Counted from the first letter of the stretch, positions 1-9,050 are shown. The stretch: DNA of 64,000 nucleotides from Chitinophaga sp. (GCF_019236475.1 NZ_JAFAIX010000012.1:1184619-1248618), one strand, 5' to 3'. Numbers and translations: made by a program. Notes: generated by a model not told the origin, from the sequence alone.

Positions 1-681
1 GAAGTCGGTGGCATTACCGGCAATTTTACCGGAAGGCAGTTCCACGTTCTCTCGTTTGAGGGCTGCTTGCACATCCGACGGCGTAAGGCTATACGAAGAA
101 AGTTTTGCAGGGTCCATCCAGATACGCATCGCATATCGTTTCTCTCCCCAAATTTGGATTTGGGAAACCCCTGGGATGGTCTGGAGTTTTTCCAGGAGTA
201 CGTTGGTACCGTATTCTGTTACTTCCAATTGGTTGCGCGTATTACTCTGCACCGTCATGGAGATGATCGCGTCAGAGTTGGCGTCCTGCTTGGAAACTAC
301 CGGGGGCGCATCGATATCTGGCGGAAGACTGCGCAGTGCCTGGGAAACTTTATCGCGCACGTCGTTGGTGGCGCCTTCTAGGTCCTGACCCAGTTCAAAT
401 TCCACGGTAATATTGCTGCTACCTTGGCTACTGCTGGAGGAAATATTTTTAATACCAGCGATACCATTGATTTGTTTTTCCAATGGCTCGGTGATCTGTG
501 TTTCAATAATATCGGAGTTGGCGCCCGCATAGGAGGTGCGCACGTTTACGATAGGTGGGTCGATGGCAGGGAAGTCCCTGACGCCCAAGAAAGTAAAGCC
601 CACAAGACCGAATATCACGATAATGATATTCATCACAATTGCCAGTACGGGCCGTTTAAGGGAAAGCGACGGCAGACTCAT
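1..681 (-). CDS. RND efflux pump inner-membrane permease, N-terminal part (cut by window edge)
   Basis: Translating the minus strand from the ATG at 679-681 gives 227 uninterrupted residues running off the window edge. Residues about 12-32 form the first membrane segment, followed by a periplasmic porter region with the FPAIDPP stretch and the LEKQINGI/LPPDIDAP motifs typical of AcrB/MexB/CusA-like RND transporters. The family is normally about 1000-1050 residues, so roughly four fifths lie outside. The start lies 15 bases downstream of the adaptor gene, so the two are surely co-transcribed as an adaptor-pump operon for proton-driven export across both membranes. The substrate cannot be told from this part; the sequence looks HAE1-like rather than metal-type. 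Truncation is due only to the window. Confidence 0.93.
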   Translation of the reverse strand, partial: MSLPSLSLKRPVLAIVMNIIIVIFGLVGFTFLGVRDFPAIDPPIVNVRTSYAGANSDIIETQITEPLEKQINGIAGIKNISSSSSQGSSNITVEFELGQDLEGATNDVRDKVSQALRSLPPDIDAPPVVSKQDANSDAIISMTVQSNTRNQLEVTEYGTNVLLEKLQTIPGVSQIQIWGEKRYAMRIWMDPAKLSSYSLTPSDVQAALKRENVELPSGKIAGNATDF

Positions 682-696
682 AATTCATTATTCAGG

Positions 697-1776
697 TTAC
701 TTGATCTTGTTGTATTTCAGTGGTGCGCCCGGTTTCAGTTGGAGGATACCGGAAGTGATCACTGTATCGCCTGGTTTCAGGCCGCTGGTAATTTGCACGC
801 TGTTTTCATCGCGGATACCGGTTTCCACTATTACAAATTTGGCTCTGCCACTGTCGGCCACAATTACTTTTTTATCGCGGGTACCAGGAATAACAGCTTG
901 AGAAGGAATCATCATCGCATCTGGCAGATCTTTCAGATTGATCCGGATTTTGGCAAAAGAGCCAGGGAAGAGGATACCGCCATTGTTCGGAACGATGGCA
1001 CGGAGTTTAACCGTACGCGTAGCCAGGTCAATTTTTGGATCGATCGCATAGATGCTACCGTTGTAGGTATGTTGATCGCCAGCCACCGTGAAGCCGAGTT
1101 TATCCCCATTTTTCACCACATTTCTATATTTCTCAGGAACGGTGAAGTCAATTTTGAGGGGATCTATCTGTTGGAGGGTGGTAATCACCACCGCATTGGA
1201 TACGATCGCTCCCTCGCTGACATTGCGGAGACCCAGGCGACCACTGAAGGGCGCGCGGAGTTCTGTTTTTTGCAGTTGCGTTTGCGTATAGTCCATATCA
1301 GCAGCATATGCACTTACTTGGTTGCGGGTAACGTCCACATCTTGGCGACTGATACCATTTATTTTAAGGAGGTTTTCTTGCCTCTCAAGGGTCGTTTTTG
1401 CCAGTTGTTGCTGTAATTTCAGTTTTTGCAGTTGGGCTTTCAGGTCCTCATCATAAATTTTTACGAGGAGCTCTCCTTTTTTCACATTGGTACCTTCTTT
1501 AAAGAAAAGGCGGGTAATACGGCCATTAATTTCCGGTTTCACTTCCACTTCTTCATTGCTCTGGAGCGTTCCGCTAGCGTCGATAAATTGGTCGATAGGG
1601 GATGTTTTTACAATAAAAGCATCAATCACCACCTGAGATTTGCCGGGGCCACCTTTAGCAGGAGCGGCAGTTTCAGCAGATTTGGTGCCGGCTACCTTTT
1701 TATATATAAAGAAAGCAGCGATGCCGGCAATCCCCACAATAGCAATTGAGCGGAACGTACGTTTGGCGTTGGACAT
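697..1776 (-). CDS. RND efflux periplasmic adaptor (membrane fusion protein)
   Basis: A 359-residue protein with an N-terminal membrane anchor (about residues 10-27), a barrel-sandwich/lipoyl-like segment (SGTLQSNEEVEVKPEINGRI), a helical hairpin rich in Gln/Lys/Leu (about 105-160), a second half-lipoyl segment (ELRAPFSGRLG) and a C-terminal beta-barrel/membrane-proximal region. This is the standard HlyD/AcrA order and length. It would bridge the inner-membrane pump encoded directly downstream to an outer-membrane TolC-like channel, which is not in the window. There is no lipobox, so the anchor is probably a transmembrane helix. The ATG at 1776 opens just before the membrane anchor. Confidence 0.92.
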   Translation of the reverse strand: MSNAKRTFRSIAIVGIAGIAAFFIYKKVAGTKSAETAAPAKGGPGKSQVVIDAFIVKTSPIDQFIDASGTLQSNEEVEVKPEINGRITRLFFKEGTNVKKGELLVKIYDEDLKAQLQKLKLQQQLAKTTLERQENLLKINGISRQDVDVTRNQVSAYAADMDYTQTQLQKTELRAPFSGRLGLRNVSEGAIVSNAVVITTLQQIDPLKIDFTVPEKYRNVVKNGDKLGFTVAGDQHTYNGSIYAIDPKIDLATRTVKLRAIVPNNGGILFPGSFAKIRINLKDLPDAMMIPSQAVIPGTRDKKVIVADSGRAKFVIVETGIRDENSVQITSGLKPGDTVITSGILQLKPGAPLKYNKIK

Positions 1777-2107
1777 TAAATACTAGCGTTTAGAATTCGA
1801 TGATAGCATTAAGGGAAGAGCCACAGTTAAACAACACAGCATCCTCATAAGCCCGACAAATTTAATAAAATGGATGAGCTGGAAGGATATGATTACTGTT
1901 AATTACCGTTAATGCTTTAGATAAGTGGCGAAAATTACGGTTGAGTGGGAATTATGGTACAGATATTATATGAGTGGTATCCGAAATATGGGTTTTTCGG
2001 ATGATTATCTTATTAAATCTTAAAATCGGGAAATCCGTAAAGTATTCACTGTATTGGTTTTGCGAGGATTTTCGGATATAGATGAGGGTTAAAATTTGGC
2101 CTTCCTG
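1777..2107. other. Intergenic region between divergent adaptor gene and acpP
   Basis: About 330 bases separate the start of the efflux adaptor from the acpP promoter. No open frame with coding character was found on either strand. It presumably holds the promoter of the efflux operon on the minus strand, but no clear -33/-7 pair could be picked out for it. Confidence 0.4.
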
Positions 2108-2136
2108 TTGGCAATTCAATAAAAATTATATTTTTG
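2108..2136 (+). promoter_or_regulatory. acpP-fabF-rnc promoter
   Basis: TTGG at 2108-2111 and TATTTTTG at 2129-2136 are 17 bases apart. This fits the Bacteroidota housekeeping pattern TTTG-N17-19-TAnnTTTG. Transcription would begin around 2142, giving a leader of about 28 bases before the acpP ATG at 2170. Confidence 0.65.
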
Positions 2137-2169
2137 CAGTCAAGTTTTAAACCAAAAACACTTAAAATT

Positions 2170-2406
2170 ATGTCAGACATTGCATCAAGAGTTAAAAAGA
2201 TCATCATTGACAAATTGGGCGTTGACGAAGCCGAGGTAACTCCTGAAGCCAGCTTCACCAATGACTTAGGCGCTGACTCTTTGGATACGGTAGAACTGAT
2301 TATGGAATTCGAAAAAGAATTCAACATCTCCATTCCTGACGAACAAGCTGAAACTATTACTACTGTTGGCCAGGCAGTTGCTTACCTGGAAGAACACGTA
2401 AAATAA
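2170..2406 (+). CDS. acpP: Acyl carrier protein
   Basis: The 78-residue protein matches acyl carrier protein throughout: acidic, four-helix, with the phosphopantetheine attachment serine at residue 37 in the GADSLD motif. It carries growing acyl chains as thioesters in cytoplasmic type II fatty acid synthesis. The ATG at 2170 was chosen because an upstream in-frame ATG at 2134 overlaps the -7 promoter box and would add residues absent from the family. It is followed 23 bases later by fabF and then rnc, the usual order in many bacteria, so all three are probably one transcript. Confidence 0.97.
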   Translation: MSDIASRVKKIIIDKLGVDEAEVTPEASFTNDLGADSLDTVELIMEFEKEFNISIPDEQAETITTVGQAVAYLEEHVK

Positions 2407-2429
2407 TCCTACTAATCAGAATTGTTTTA

Positions 2430-3683
2430 ATGCAACCAAGACGAGTTGTCGTTACAGGTTTAGGCGCTCTTACACCGCTCGGCAATACTGTAGCCGATTA
2501 TTGGCACGGATTGACGAACGGTGTATCCGGCGCGGATTATATCAAGCAATTTGACGCTTCCAAGTTCAAAACCCGTTTTGCTTGCGAACTGAAAAATTTC
2601 GATCCTACTAACTACCTGGACAAGAAGGAAGCCCGTAAAATGGACCCCTTCACCCAAACAGCGGTTATATCCGCAGATCAGGCTATACTTGACGCCAAGA
2701 TAGATGCTACTAAAATTAATGCCGACCGTGTTGGCGTTATTTGGGGCACCGGCGTGGGCGGTATGATCAATTACAGTAACGAGCTGAAAGAATTCTATAC
2801 TGGCGACGGGACTCCCCGTTTCAGTCCTTTCCTTATTACCAGGCTAATCACTGACATCGCTGCTGGCTCTATTTCTATCCGTCACGGTTTCAGAGGGCCT
2901 AATTTTTCTGTGGCTTCTGCCTGTGCATCTGCTACCAATGCGATCATTGAAGCAATGTACAATATCCGCTATGGTAAGGCGGATATGGTGATTACCGGTG
3001 GCTCAGAAAACGTCATCAATGAGCCTTGCGTAGGTGGCTTCAATGCCATGAAGGCTTTATCCGAAAGAAATGATGATCCTAAAACTGCCTCCCGTCCCTT
3101 CGACCTCGATAGAGATGGTTTCGTAATGGGCGAAGGCGCCGGTGCACTGGTACTGGAATCCCTGGATCACGCGTTGGAAAGAGGAGCTAAAATATATGCG
3201 GAACTGGCTGGTGGCGCTGCTACCGCAGACGCATATCACATTACTGCTCCACATCCGGAAGGTTTAGGTGCACGCAATGTAATGAGTCAGGCACTGTTAG
3301 ATGCCGGCCTTACTGCCAGCGACATTGACTATATCAATGTACACGGTACTTCTACCCCACTGGGTGATATCGCCGAAATCAAAGCTGTTCAGCACGTATT
3401 TGGTGAAAATGCATATAAGATGAATATCTCATCCACCAAATCCATGACCGGACACCTCCTCGGCGCCGCCGGTGCTGTGGAATCCATCGCAGTTATTATG
3501 TCCATCATCGATGGCATAGTACCTCCTACTATCAACCACTTTACCGACGATCCCGCATTGGATCCTAGATTAAACTTTACCTTTAACACCGCACAACATA
3601 GAGAAGTAAGAGCCGGATTATCCAATACCTTCGGGTTTGGTGGTCATAACGCCTCTGTTATATTCAAAAAATTTGTTCCTTGA
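2430..3683 (+). CDS. fabF: Beta-ketoacyl-ACP synthase II
   Basis: A 417-residue condensing enzyme with the full Cys-His-His triad: Cys165 in the SACAS motif, His305 in VHGTSTPLGD and His342 in MTGHLLGAAG, with Lys337 nearby. It elongates acyl-ACP with malonyl-ACP in the cytoplasm and uses the AcpP encoded directly upstream. Length matches FabF (about 410-415). The stop codon is 12 bases before rnc, consistent with an operon. Confidence 0.97.
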   Translation: MQPRRVVVTGLGALTPLGNTVADYWHGLTNGVSGADYIKQFDASKFKTRFACELKNFDPTNYLDKKEARKMDPFTQTAVISADQAILDAKIDATKINADRVGVIWGTGVGGMINYSNELKEFYTGDGTPRFSPFLITRLITDIAAGSISIRHGFRGPNFSVASACASATNAIIEAMYNIRYGKADMVITGGSENVINEPCVGGFNAMKALSERNDDPKTASRPFDLDRDGFVMGEGAGALVLESLDHALERGAKIYAELAGGAATADAYHITAPHPEGLGARNVMSQALLDAGLTASDIDYINVHGTSTPLGDIAEIKAVQHVFGENAYKMNISSTKSMTGHLLGAAGAVESIAVIMSIIDGIVPPTINHFTDDPALDPRLNFTFNTAQHREVRAGLSNTFGFGGHNASVIFKKFVP

Positions 3684-3695
3684 TCTTTTGATTGT

Positions 3696-4427
3696 GTGAA
3701 TTTACTGCCAGGATTTTTATATCGACTGATATCCAGAAAACGGCACTTGTACAAAGAGCTGCATAACTTACTGGGCTTCCCGCCCGGTAATTTTGCGCTG
3801 TACGAGGTCGCACTGAGCCACCGTTCCAGCAAAGAGAAGTTTCTCGAAAGCAATGAACGGCTGGAATACCTCGGCGATGCCATTCTGGGAGCAATCGTAG
3901 GTGACTACCTATTTAAAAAGTATCCATATAAAACGGAGGGATACCTCACCGAGATGCGCTCTAAAATCGTGAACCGCCAGCAACTGAATGATATCGCTAT
4001 CAAAATGGGGCTGCGCAAACTCACGATATACGATAAATACAATAGCTTCTTGAAAATTTCCCAGATCTTCGGGAATACCCTCGAAGCGCTTGTTGGCGCC
4101 GTATACCTGGATAAAGGCTATAATAAAACACAACAATTCGTTCATCGCCGCATTATCATGCCGTATATCGATCTCGAACAACTGGAAACAGTGGAGATGA
4201 ACCATAAAAACAAACTCTATGGATGGGCCAACAAAAATGGCAAATCCCTGGAATTCGAACTCCTCGAGGAACAAATGGATAACGGCCGACGTATATTCAC
4301 CGTTGGCGCCGTAGTAGATGGACAACTCATCTGCAGCGGAAAAGCATTTAATAAAAAAGATGCCAGCCAGATCGCAGCCTCTCAGGCTATCCAGATCCTT
4401 GGCCTCGGCGATGATTCCAAAGACTAA
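3696..4427 (+). CDS. rnc: Ribonuclease III
   Basis: A 243-residue protein with an RNase III domain (about 25-160) containing the signature NERLEYLGD at 53-61, then a double-stranded RNA-binding domain (about 168-238). It cleaves double-stranded RNA during rRNA and mRNA processing. The start is a GTG 12 bases after fabF; the next in-frame ATG falls inside the catalytic domain. By eye against the E. coli enzyme, the second acidic pair (Asp114/Glu117) aligns with Asn127 and Glu130, so one metal-side aspartate appears to be asparagine. The other acidic residues (Glu54, Glu57, Asp61) are kept. Confidence 0.95.
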   Translation: MNLLPGFLYRLISRKRHLYKELHNLLGFPPGNFALYEVALSHRSSKEKFLESNERLEYLGDAILGAIVGDYLFKKYPYKTEGYLTEMRSKIVNRQQLNDIAIKMGLRKLTIYDKYNSFLKISQIFGNTLEALVGAVYLDKGYNKTQQFVHRRIIMPYIDLEQLETVEMNHKNKLYGWANKNGKSLEFELLEEQMDNGRRIFTVGAVVDGQLICSGKAFNKKDASQIAASQAIQILGLGDDSKD

Positions 4428-4475
4428 TAGACGGCCCGCTGACCCGCGTCTGCCCGACATCTTCTCTTCATGCTG

Positions 4476-5078
4476 CTATGCTACCGCATGACGCAATATC
4501 GTTTTCAGCTTTTCTGGAGCCGTTTTCCTGAAATCTGATAGATAAATCTCATGATGCCGTCCTTTAAACTGTAGATGATGGGATTGTATATACGTTTCCA
4601 TCTTTTTCAAGCTGGCCGGTTCCTCACTGAAAGGCCCCACATGCAATATTTGAATGGCCCTGCCCCCTTCCATGTGCTTGATATCCACTGCTCTAAGTCG
4701 GTGGTTGTTCTTTTTCTTCTCCGCTGTGGTTACCGCTTGCGCAAACTGCTGATGGGTAACGGTATCGGGTATACGAATGACCAGTTCGTAATGCCATTGA
4801 CTCCGAGGAACCGTTAAAGGGTCTACCGTGGTATCTTCTACCCACCAGTATCCTTCCAGTTTACTGACTACAAAGTCCTGTCCTATCTGCTTGTTCAAGA
4901 ATTTTATCCCATAACCTATTGTATACAAGGCTTCTACGTCTTCTGAGAACGCAGGGCCGTCAGGGTCGCCTTGCCCGGTAATGCTCAGAAACTGGGCATC
5001 TTCAATATTGACCAGTTCCACCGCTAATCCGGCCGTATAATAACTTTTGTAGGCTTTGGTTAAATCCAGTTTATCCAT
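4476..5078 (-). CDS. GyrI-like small-molecule-binding domain protein
   Basis: A 200-residue cytoplasmic protein without signal or membrane segments. Motifs such as FLSITGQGDPDG near the N-terminus, WWVED, and GPFSEE-PASLKKM followed by HEIYLSDFRKTAPEKLKTILR near the C-terminus are those of the GyrI-like/AraC-effector-binding superfamily, in the longer variant often seen alone in Firmicutes and Bacteroidota. Such proteins bind amphipathic small molecules, and some have hydrolase activity; no DNA-binding domain is present here. It lies 81 bases downstream of a WYL regulator on the same strand and may be co-transcribed with it. The actual ligand is unknown. Confidence 0.8.
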   Translation of the reverse strand: MDKLDLTKAYKSYYTAGLAVELVNIEDAQFLSITGQGDPDGPAFSEDVEALYTIGYGIKFLNKQIGQDFVVSKLEGYWWVEDTTVDPLTVPRSQWHYELVIRIPDTVTHQQFAQAVTTAEKKKNNHRLRAVDIKHMEGGRAIQILHVGPFSEEPASLKKMETYIQSHHLQFKGRHHEIYLSDFRKTAPEKLKTILRHAVA

Positions 5079-5159
5079 TTCCGTTAGTTTAAGTGTTGAA
5101 AAGGGTTATTTAACACTACAAAGCAACGAGGGGGAAATGACAGCCCTATGTCAGGAGGA

Positions 5160-6125
5160 TTATTTTAAATAATGGTCCCTTAATTCGATGGCATGTTGCA
5201 TCATCGATTCCTTTAAACTTTCTGGCCCCAGGATTTCAATGGAGTTCCCGAAAGTGAGGAGCCAGCGGGTAAAATATCCTTTTGGAGGCTGTAGGAATAG
5301 CATTTCTGTTTTATCGCCCATATTCTTTTCAGAAACGAGGCCATAGTAATATTTCTGGGCGTTTATATATTTAACTACCCTGGTTTCCATTAAGATCTTG
5401 CATTCCTCCAACAGTCCCTCTTCATGTTTGAACTGTTGCGTCAGGTAATCTTTCAGGGATACGTGTTTGGCTTTCTCGTAACGCTCGGATAAAACATGCA
5501 CCTTGCGGATACGATCCACCCTGAAATTCCGGTAACCCTGCCGGAGGCGGCACCAGGCAATCAAATGCCAATTGTGGCTCATATGGAATATACCAACTGG
5601 CTCTATCTCTCTCCTGGTAGCCACTTCATCCTTAAAAGAGAAATATTCCATGCTCATTACTTGTTGATTACCAATTGATTGTTGAATGTCAGACAAGAAT
5701 TTATTGGGGAATTCTTCATTTTGGAGATGATGGGGCTGATAGGAAAGCACCGCAATATTATCATCCAGGCTTTCCAGGTAATCTTTATCGCTACCCCTGA
5801 GTACGGAGCGGATTTTCTCCATTGCGAAGCCGAATTGCTTCTCATTGGAGTGATCGCTGTACTTTTCCATGAGTTTTTCTGCGGTCAGTAGGGCGGCAGC
5901 CTCTTCCTTGGAGAACATCACCGGGGGAAGGTGATAGCCATCTACTATATAATAGCCCGTTCCAGCTTCGGCTCCAATGGGAACGCCTGCTTCTTGGAGG
6001 GCTTTCACATCGCGATAAACCGTTCTCAAGCTGATATTGAAACGCTCGGAAATCTCGGAGGCCTTTACGATCTTTTTGCCCTGAAGTTGGATAAGAATGG
6101 CTGTGAGTCTGTCAATTCGGTTCAT
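5160..6125 (-). CDS. YafY/DeoR-type transcriptional regulator with WYL domain
   Basis: A 321-residue regulator. Residues 1-55 form a winged helix-turn-helix (ASEISERFNISLRTVYRDVKALQEAG), and residues about 140-220 carry a WYL ligand-sensing domain (the EPVGIFHMSHNWHLIAWCRLRQGYRNFRVDRI stretch is the typical core). A C-terminal extension follows. WYL domains sense nucleotides or other small ligands. The promoter lies directly upstream (6133-6161) and the transcript may extend into the GyrI-like gene. Its target is unknown; self-regulation is possible. Confidence 0.88.
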   Translation of the reverse strand: MNRIDRLTAILIQLQGKKIVKASEISERFNISLRTVYRDVKALQEAGVPIGAEAGTGYYIVDGYHLPPVMFSKEEAAALLTAEKLMEKYSDHSNEKQFGFAMEKIRSVLRGSDKDYLESLDDNIAVLSYQPHHLQNEEFPNKFLSDIQQSIGNQQVMSMEYFSFKDEVATRREIEPVGIFHMSHNWHLIAWCRLRQGYRNFRVDRIRKVHVLSERYEKAKHVSLKDYLTQQFKHEEGLLEECKILMETRVVKYINAQKYYYGLVSEKNMGDKTEMLFLQPPKGYFTRWLLTFGNSIEILGPESLKESMMQHAIELRDHYLK

Positions 6126-6132
6126 GGGACTA

Positions 6133-6161
6133 GAAAATTACCGCTAAGGTCGGATGTCAAA
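6133..6161 (-). promoter_or_regulatory. Promoter of the WYL regulator
   Basis: Read on the minus strand, TTTG (6158-6161) and TAATTTTC (6133-6140) are spaced 17 bases apart. Only the last base differs from the TAnnTTTG consensus. The predicted start of transcription lies only a few bases from the ATG at 6125, implying a very short leader. Confidence 0.5.
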
Positions 6162-6199
6162 AAAATATTTTTAAATTTTTTTTACCCTGAATTAAACTT

Positions 6200-6362
6200 T
6201 GTTGAAAATACGGGGTCTTACTTATATAACAACACTTTCAGAGAACGCAAGAAATTGAGAAAGAGAAATGTAGAATTCTGAAAGTCATTAATTCGATGCT
6301 ACAGTACAGAATATAGGTTAAATGGTAAGCCCCTGCAAATCATTGCGGGGGCCTGTTTTTTA
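6200..6362 (+). ncRNA. Candidate small RNA ending in an intrinsic terminator
   Basis: The gap between cydB and the WYL gene contains a strong plus-strand terminator (6329-6360) although neither flanking gene is transcribed in that direction. Upstream there is an inverted repeat, CTTTCAGA at 6235-6242 with TCTGAAAG at 6277-6284, and an imperfect -7-like box (TAAACTTTG, one base too long) at 6193-6201. No open frame explains the terminator. A roughly 150-base RNA is the simplest reading, but the promoter is weak and no known RNA family was recognised. Confidence 0.3.
6329..6360 (+). terminator. Intrinsic terminator on the plus strand
   Basis: Arms GCCCCTGCAA (6329-6338) and TTGCGGGGGC (6343-6352) pair with one G-T wobble around an ATCA loop and are followed by CTGTTTTTTAT. 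The T-run is only on the plus-strand side, so it does not serve cydB well. Confidence 0.7.
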
Positions 6363-6406
6363 TAGCACTTTTACCTTTTTTTAGGATTACTAACCTCCAT
6401 TTCTCC

Positions 6407-7441
6407 CTAATAACTCATTTCGTTTAATTTCACTTTACCCCGGAAAGTCCAAAATACAAAGATGGTGTAGGACAATACCAATGGAGTACCTATCGCCGCA
6501 ATAATCAGCATTACTTTTAAGGATTTGGCAGAGGACGCTGCCGCGTAGATACTGATACTATTGGCAGGGTCTGTACTACTGATAATGATATTCGGATATA
6601 ATCCAATGGCGAATAATATCAACAGGCAGGCGATAATGATGGAGGAATACACAAATGCCGTGTAATATTTCCTGCTATCAATATTGCGCTTAATATTCAG
6701 GAGTATCAGTACGGCTATCAATGGTAATATGAATAGCTCCGGGTGATGCTTGAAGGACGCCGTCATATGGGGTACATATATCAGTGTAGCCATCGACGTT
6801 AGGATGAAACAGAGAATGAAAAACTTACTACAGTTATTCACCATGATGGTCAATTTCGCATAGAGCCTGTTTTCTGTTTTCATCACCAGGTAAATAGCGC
6901 CATGGAGCATGAATAGGGCCAGCGTCGTAAATGCGATAAGGACAGCATACGGATTAAAAAAAGTTAGCAGATTGCCGGTGAATTCATGTTCTTTATTGAA
7001 AGGCATCCCGTGAATAAGATTGCCCAATACCAACCCTAGCAAGAACGTGATTAAAATACTAGACACACAATAGCTGATATCCCACATTTTACGCCACCAT
7101 TTCCAAGGTTCTTTGCTTCTGAATTCGATGGAGATGGCTCTAAAAATGAGGGCCACCAGGAAGAGCATAAACGGAATATAAAAGGTAGAGAACAATACGC
7201 CATAGACTAATGGAAACCCTGCAAAGAGAGCGCCACCGGCAATTACCAGCCATACTTCATTTCCATCCCAAACAGGTCCAATGGCGTTTAATACCAGTCG
7301 TCTGCTTTCTTCTTTGTTAAAAAACAAATGAAGGGCGCCTGCGCCCAGATCGAAGCCATCCAATACGCCATAACCGGTAATCAGGCCCCCAATGACCAGG
7401 AACCACCATGTAGGAAGATCTAATCCAAGAATTGTTTCCAT
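6407..7441 (-). CDS. cydB: Cytochrome bd ubiquinol oxidase subunit II
   Basis: A 344-residue, highly hydrophobic protein with about eight to nine membrane segments. The N-terminal motif GVLDGFDLGAGALHLF and the following RRLVLNAIGPVWDGNEVWLVIAGGALFAGFP are hallmarks of CydB. Together with CydA it forms the cytoplasmic-membrane bd oxidase, which reduces oxygen with quinol and works at low oxygen. It begins 11 bases after cydA ends, in an operon. No CydX-sized frame or cydCD genes were seen downstream. Confidence 0.96.
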   Translation of the reverse strand: METILGLDLPTWWFLVIGGLITGYGVLDGFDLGAGALHLFFNKEESRRLVLNAIGPVWDGNEVWLVIAGGALFAGFPLVYGVLFSTFYIPFMLFLVALIFRAISIEFRSKEPWKWWRKMWDISYCVSSILITFLLGLVLGNLIHGMPFNKEHEFTGNLLTFFNPYAVLIAFTTLALFMLHGAIYLVMKTENRLYAKLTIMVNNCSKFFILCFILTSMATLIYVPHMTASFKHHPELFILPLIAVLILLNIKRNIDSRKYYTAFVYSSIIIACLLILFAIGLYPNIIISSTDPANSISIYAAASSAKSLKVMLIIAAIGTPLVLSYTIFVFWTFRGKVKLNEMSY

Positions 7442-7452
7442 ACGCTAGTATT

Positions 7453-8838
7453 TTAAGCAGGAATGTTTTCAATATTTCTTTTGGAGAAATGTTCACTATC
7501 GTCTTCATCCTCATCTGTAATATTCGGACCATGGCTGATCTTCCGGTTGAGCAGGAAAATGAACAACACAAATAACAGGATATATACCAATGTGAATAGT
7601 ATCAAAGAGAACATTACCTGATCAGAAGTAACTTTTTTGGAAAGGGCGTCAGAGGTGCGGAGCAGGCCGTATACCACCCATGGTTGCCTACCTACTTCTG
7701 CGGCATACCATCCCAATTGATTGGCAATCTGGGGTAACAGTACCGCCAGTACGAAAATCCACATCAACCAGCGATGATTGAATAACTGCTTCTTCCATAA
7801 TAATACCGCGGCTGTCAAGGTGAGTAGAATCAGCGTGATACCGATGGCGACCATGAAATGATATGTTTGGAAGACGAAATTCACTGCGGTGGGTCTGTCT
7901 TCTTGTGGGATCGATCTAAGGCCTTGTACCGGGGCGCTGAAACTGCCATGGGTGAGGAAGGAAAGTCCGCCAGGAATTTTTATACCGGTTGTTTTTTCTT
8001 CTTTATTATTAACCCATCCCATGATGTACATATCGGCCACAGCTAGACTATCATAGTGCCCCTCCATAGCGGCGAGTTTGGCAGGTTGGTATTTGCTCAC
8101 ATATTCCGCAGAGCGATGGCCGGTGAACAATTGCAGCAAAGCCGCTACAGCGGCCACCCGCAAGCCCACTTTAAACATGGCCTGCGCATGCTTGATGTAT
8201 TTCCCTTTTAATATATACCAAGCGCCTACGCTCATCACTAGAAATGATCCTGCGAGGAAAGCACCAATAATAACATGTGAAAATCTATCTGCAGAGGAAG
8301 GGTTGTTGACCATTACCCAGAAATCGGTGATGACAGCGCGTGCTCCCAGATCATGGCCTTCAATCCTGTATCCGGCAGGGGTTTGCTGCCAGGAGTTGGC
8401 GATCACGATCCATAGTGCGGAGAAAATAGACCCGAGGGCCACCATAATGGTGGAAAAGAAATGCACCCCTTTACTCACCCTATTCCATCCAAATAGTAAT
8501 ACGCCTAGAAAGCCCGATTCCAGCGCAAAAGCGAAGATCCCTTCCGCAGCGAGGGCGCTCCCAAAAATATCCCCCACGTAATGAGAGTAAGTGGCCCAGT
8601 TAGTACCAAACTCAAACTCCATCACAATGCCCGTGGCCACGCCAAGACCAAATATGAGGGCAAAGATTTTAATCCAGAAACGAGTGATATCGCGGTAGAC
8701 AGGTAGTCCTGTTTTCAGGTACAAACCTTCCATAATTACTAGGCATACTCCCAGGCCAATACTAAGAGGTGGATAGATGTAGTGAAATGCTATCGTAAAG
8801 GCAAATTGTATGCGGGAAAGTATCTCAACTGACGGCAT
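7453..8838 (-). CDS. cydA: Cytochrome bd ubiquinol oxidase subunit I
   Basis: A 461-residue membrane protein. Visible landmarks are the early heme-ligand region IQFAFTIAFHYIYPP, the FEFGTNWATY motif, the Q-loop motif QPAKLAAMEGHYDS, and GRQPWVVYGLLRTSDALS near the C-terminus. The Q-loop looks like the short version. It binds hemes b558, b595 and d and oxidises quinol. It is first in the cydAB operon; a -7 box lies at 8857-8864. The C-terminal tail is acidic (DEDEDDSEHF). Confidence 0.97.
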   Translation of the reverse strand: MPSVEILSRIQFAFTIAFHYIYPPLSIGLGVCLVIMEGLYLKTGLPVYRDITRFWIKIFALIFGLGVATGIVMEFEFGTNWATYSHYVGDIFGSALAAEGIFAFALESGFLGVLLFGWNRVSKGVHFFSTIMVALGSIFSALWIVIANSWQQTPAGYRIEGHDLGARAVITDFWVMVNNPSSADRFSHVIIGAFLAGSFLVMSVGAWYILKGKYIKHAQAMFKVGLRVAAVAALLQLFTGHRSAEYVSKYQPAKLAAMEGHYDSLAVADMYIMGWVNNKEEKTTGIKIPGGLSFLTHGSFSAPVQGLRSIPQEDRPTAVNFVFQTYHFMVAIGITLILLTLTAAVLLWKKQLFNHRWLMWIFVLAVLLPQIANQLGWYAAEVGRQPWVVYGLLRTSDALSKKVTSDQVMFSLILFTLVYILLFVLFIFLLNRKISHGPNITDEDEDDSEHFSKRNIENIPA

Positions 8839-8856
8839 AATTCAACGGATATAGTA

Positions 8857-8864
8857 CAAAGTTA
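8857..8864 (-). promoter_or_regulatory. Probable -7 box of cydAB
   Basis: Read on the minus strand this is TAACTTTG, an exact TAnnTTTG match, 18 bases upstream of the cydA ATG. The -33 region is poor, which would fit an activated promoter. It overlaps the end of a small palindrome, TTGACATCAA at 8865-8874. Confidence 0.5.
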
Positions 8865-9050
8865 TTGACATCAATCATCCACGAACCTGACGTTTATCAT
8901 GTTTTCTAAATTTAATCTTTTTCTCCCCAAAATAAAAAAGTTCAAAAAATATTTCTCCTGTAATTGCCTGCTGTAGCGAGTTCTAAAGGTGGTGTTAAAA
9001 TAGTATCATTGCGTTAACAACGGATAAAGGAAATGGGACTAGCACTATAG

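Noticed and set aside
424..1416. 330-codon plus-strand open frame
   Set aside because: It is fully antisense to the efflux adaptor gene, has no recognisable motifs, and its composition is that of a shadow frame.
8865..8874. TTGACATCAA upstream of cydA as FNR/CRP site
   Set aside because: The half-sites are only two bases apart, whereas FNR-like boxes need four between TTGAT and ATCAA; kept only as a note in the -7 box entry.
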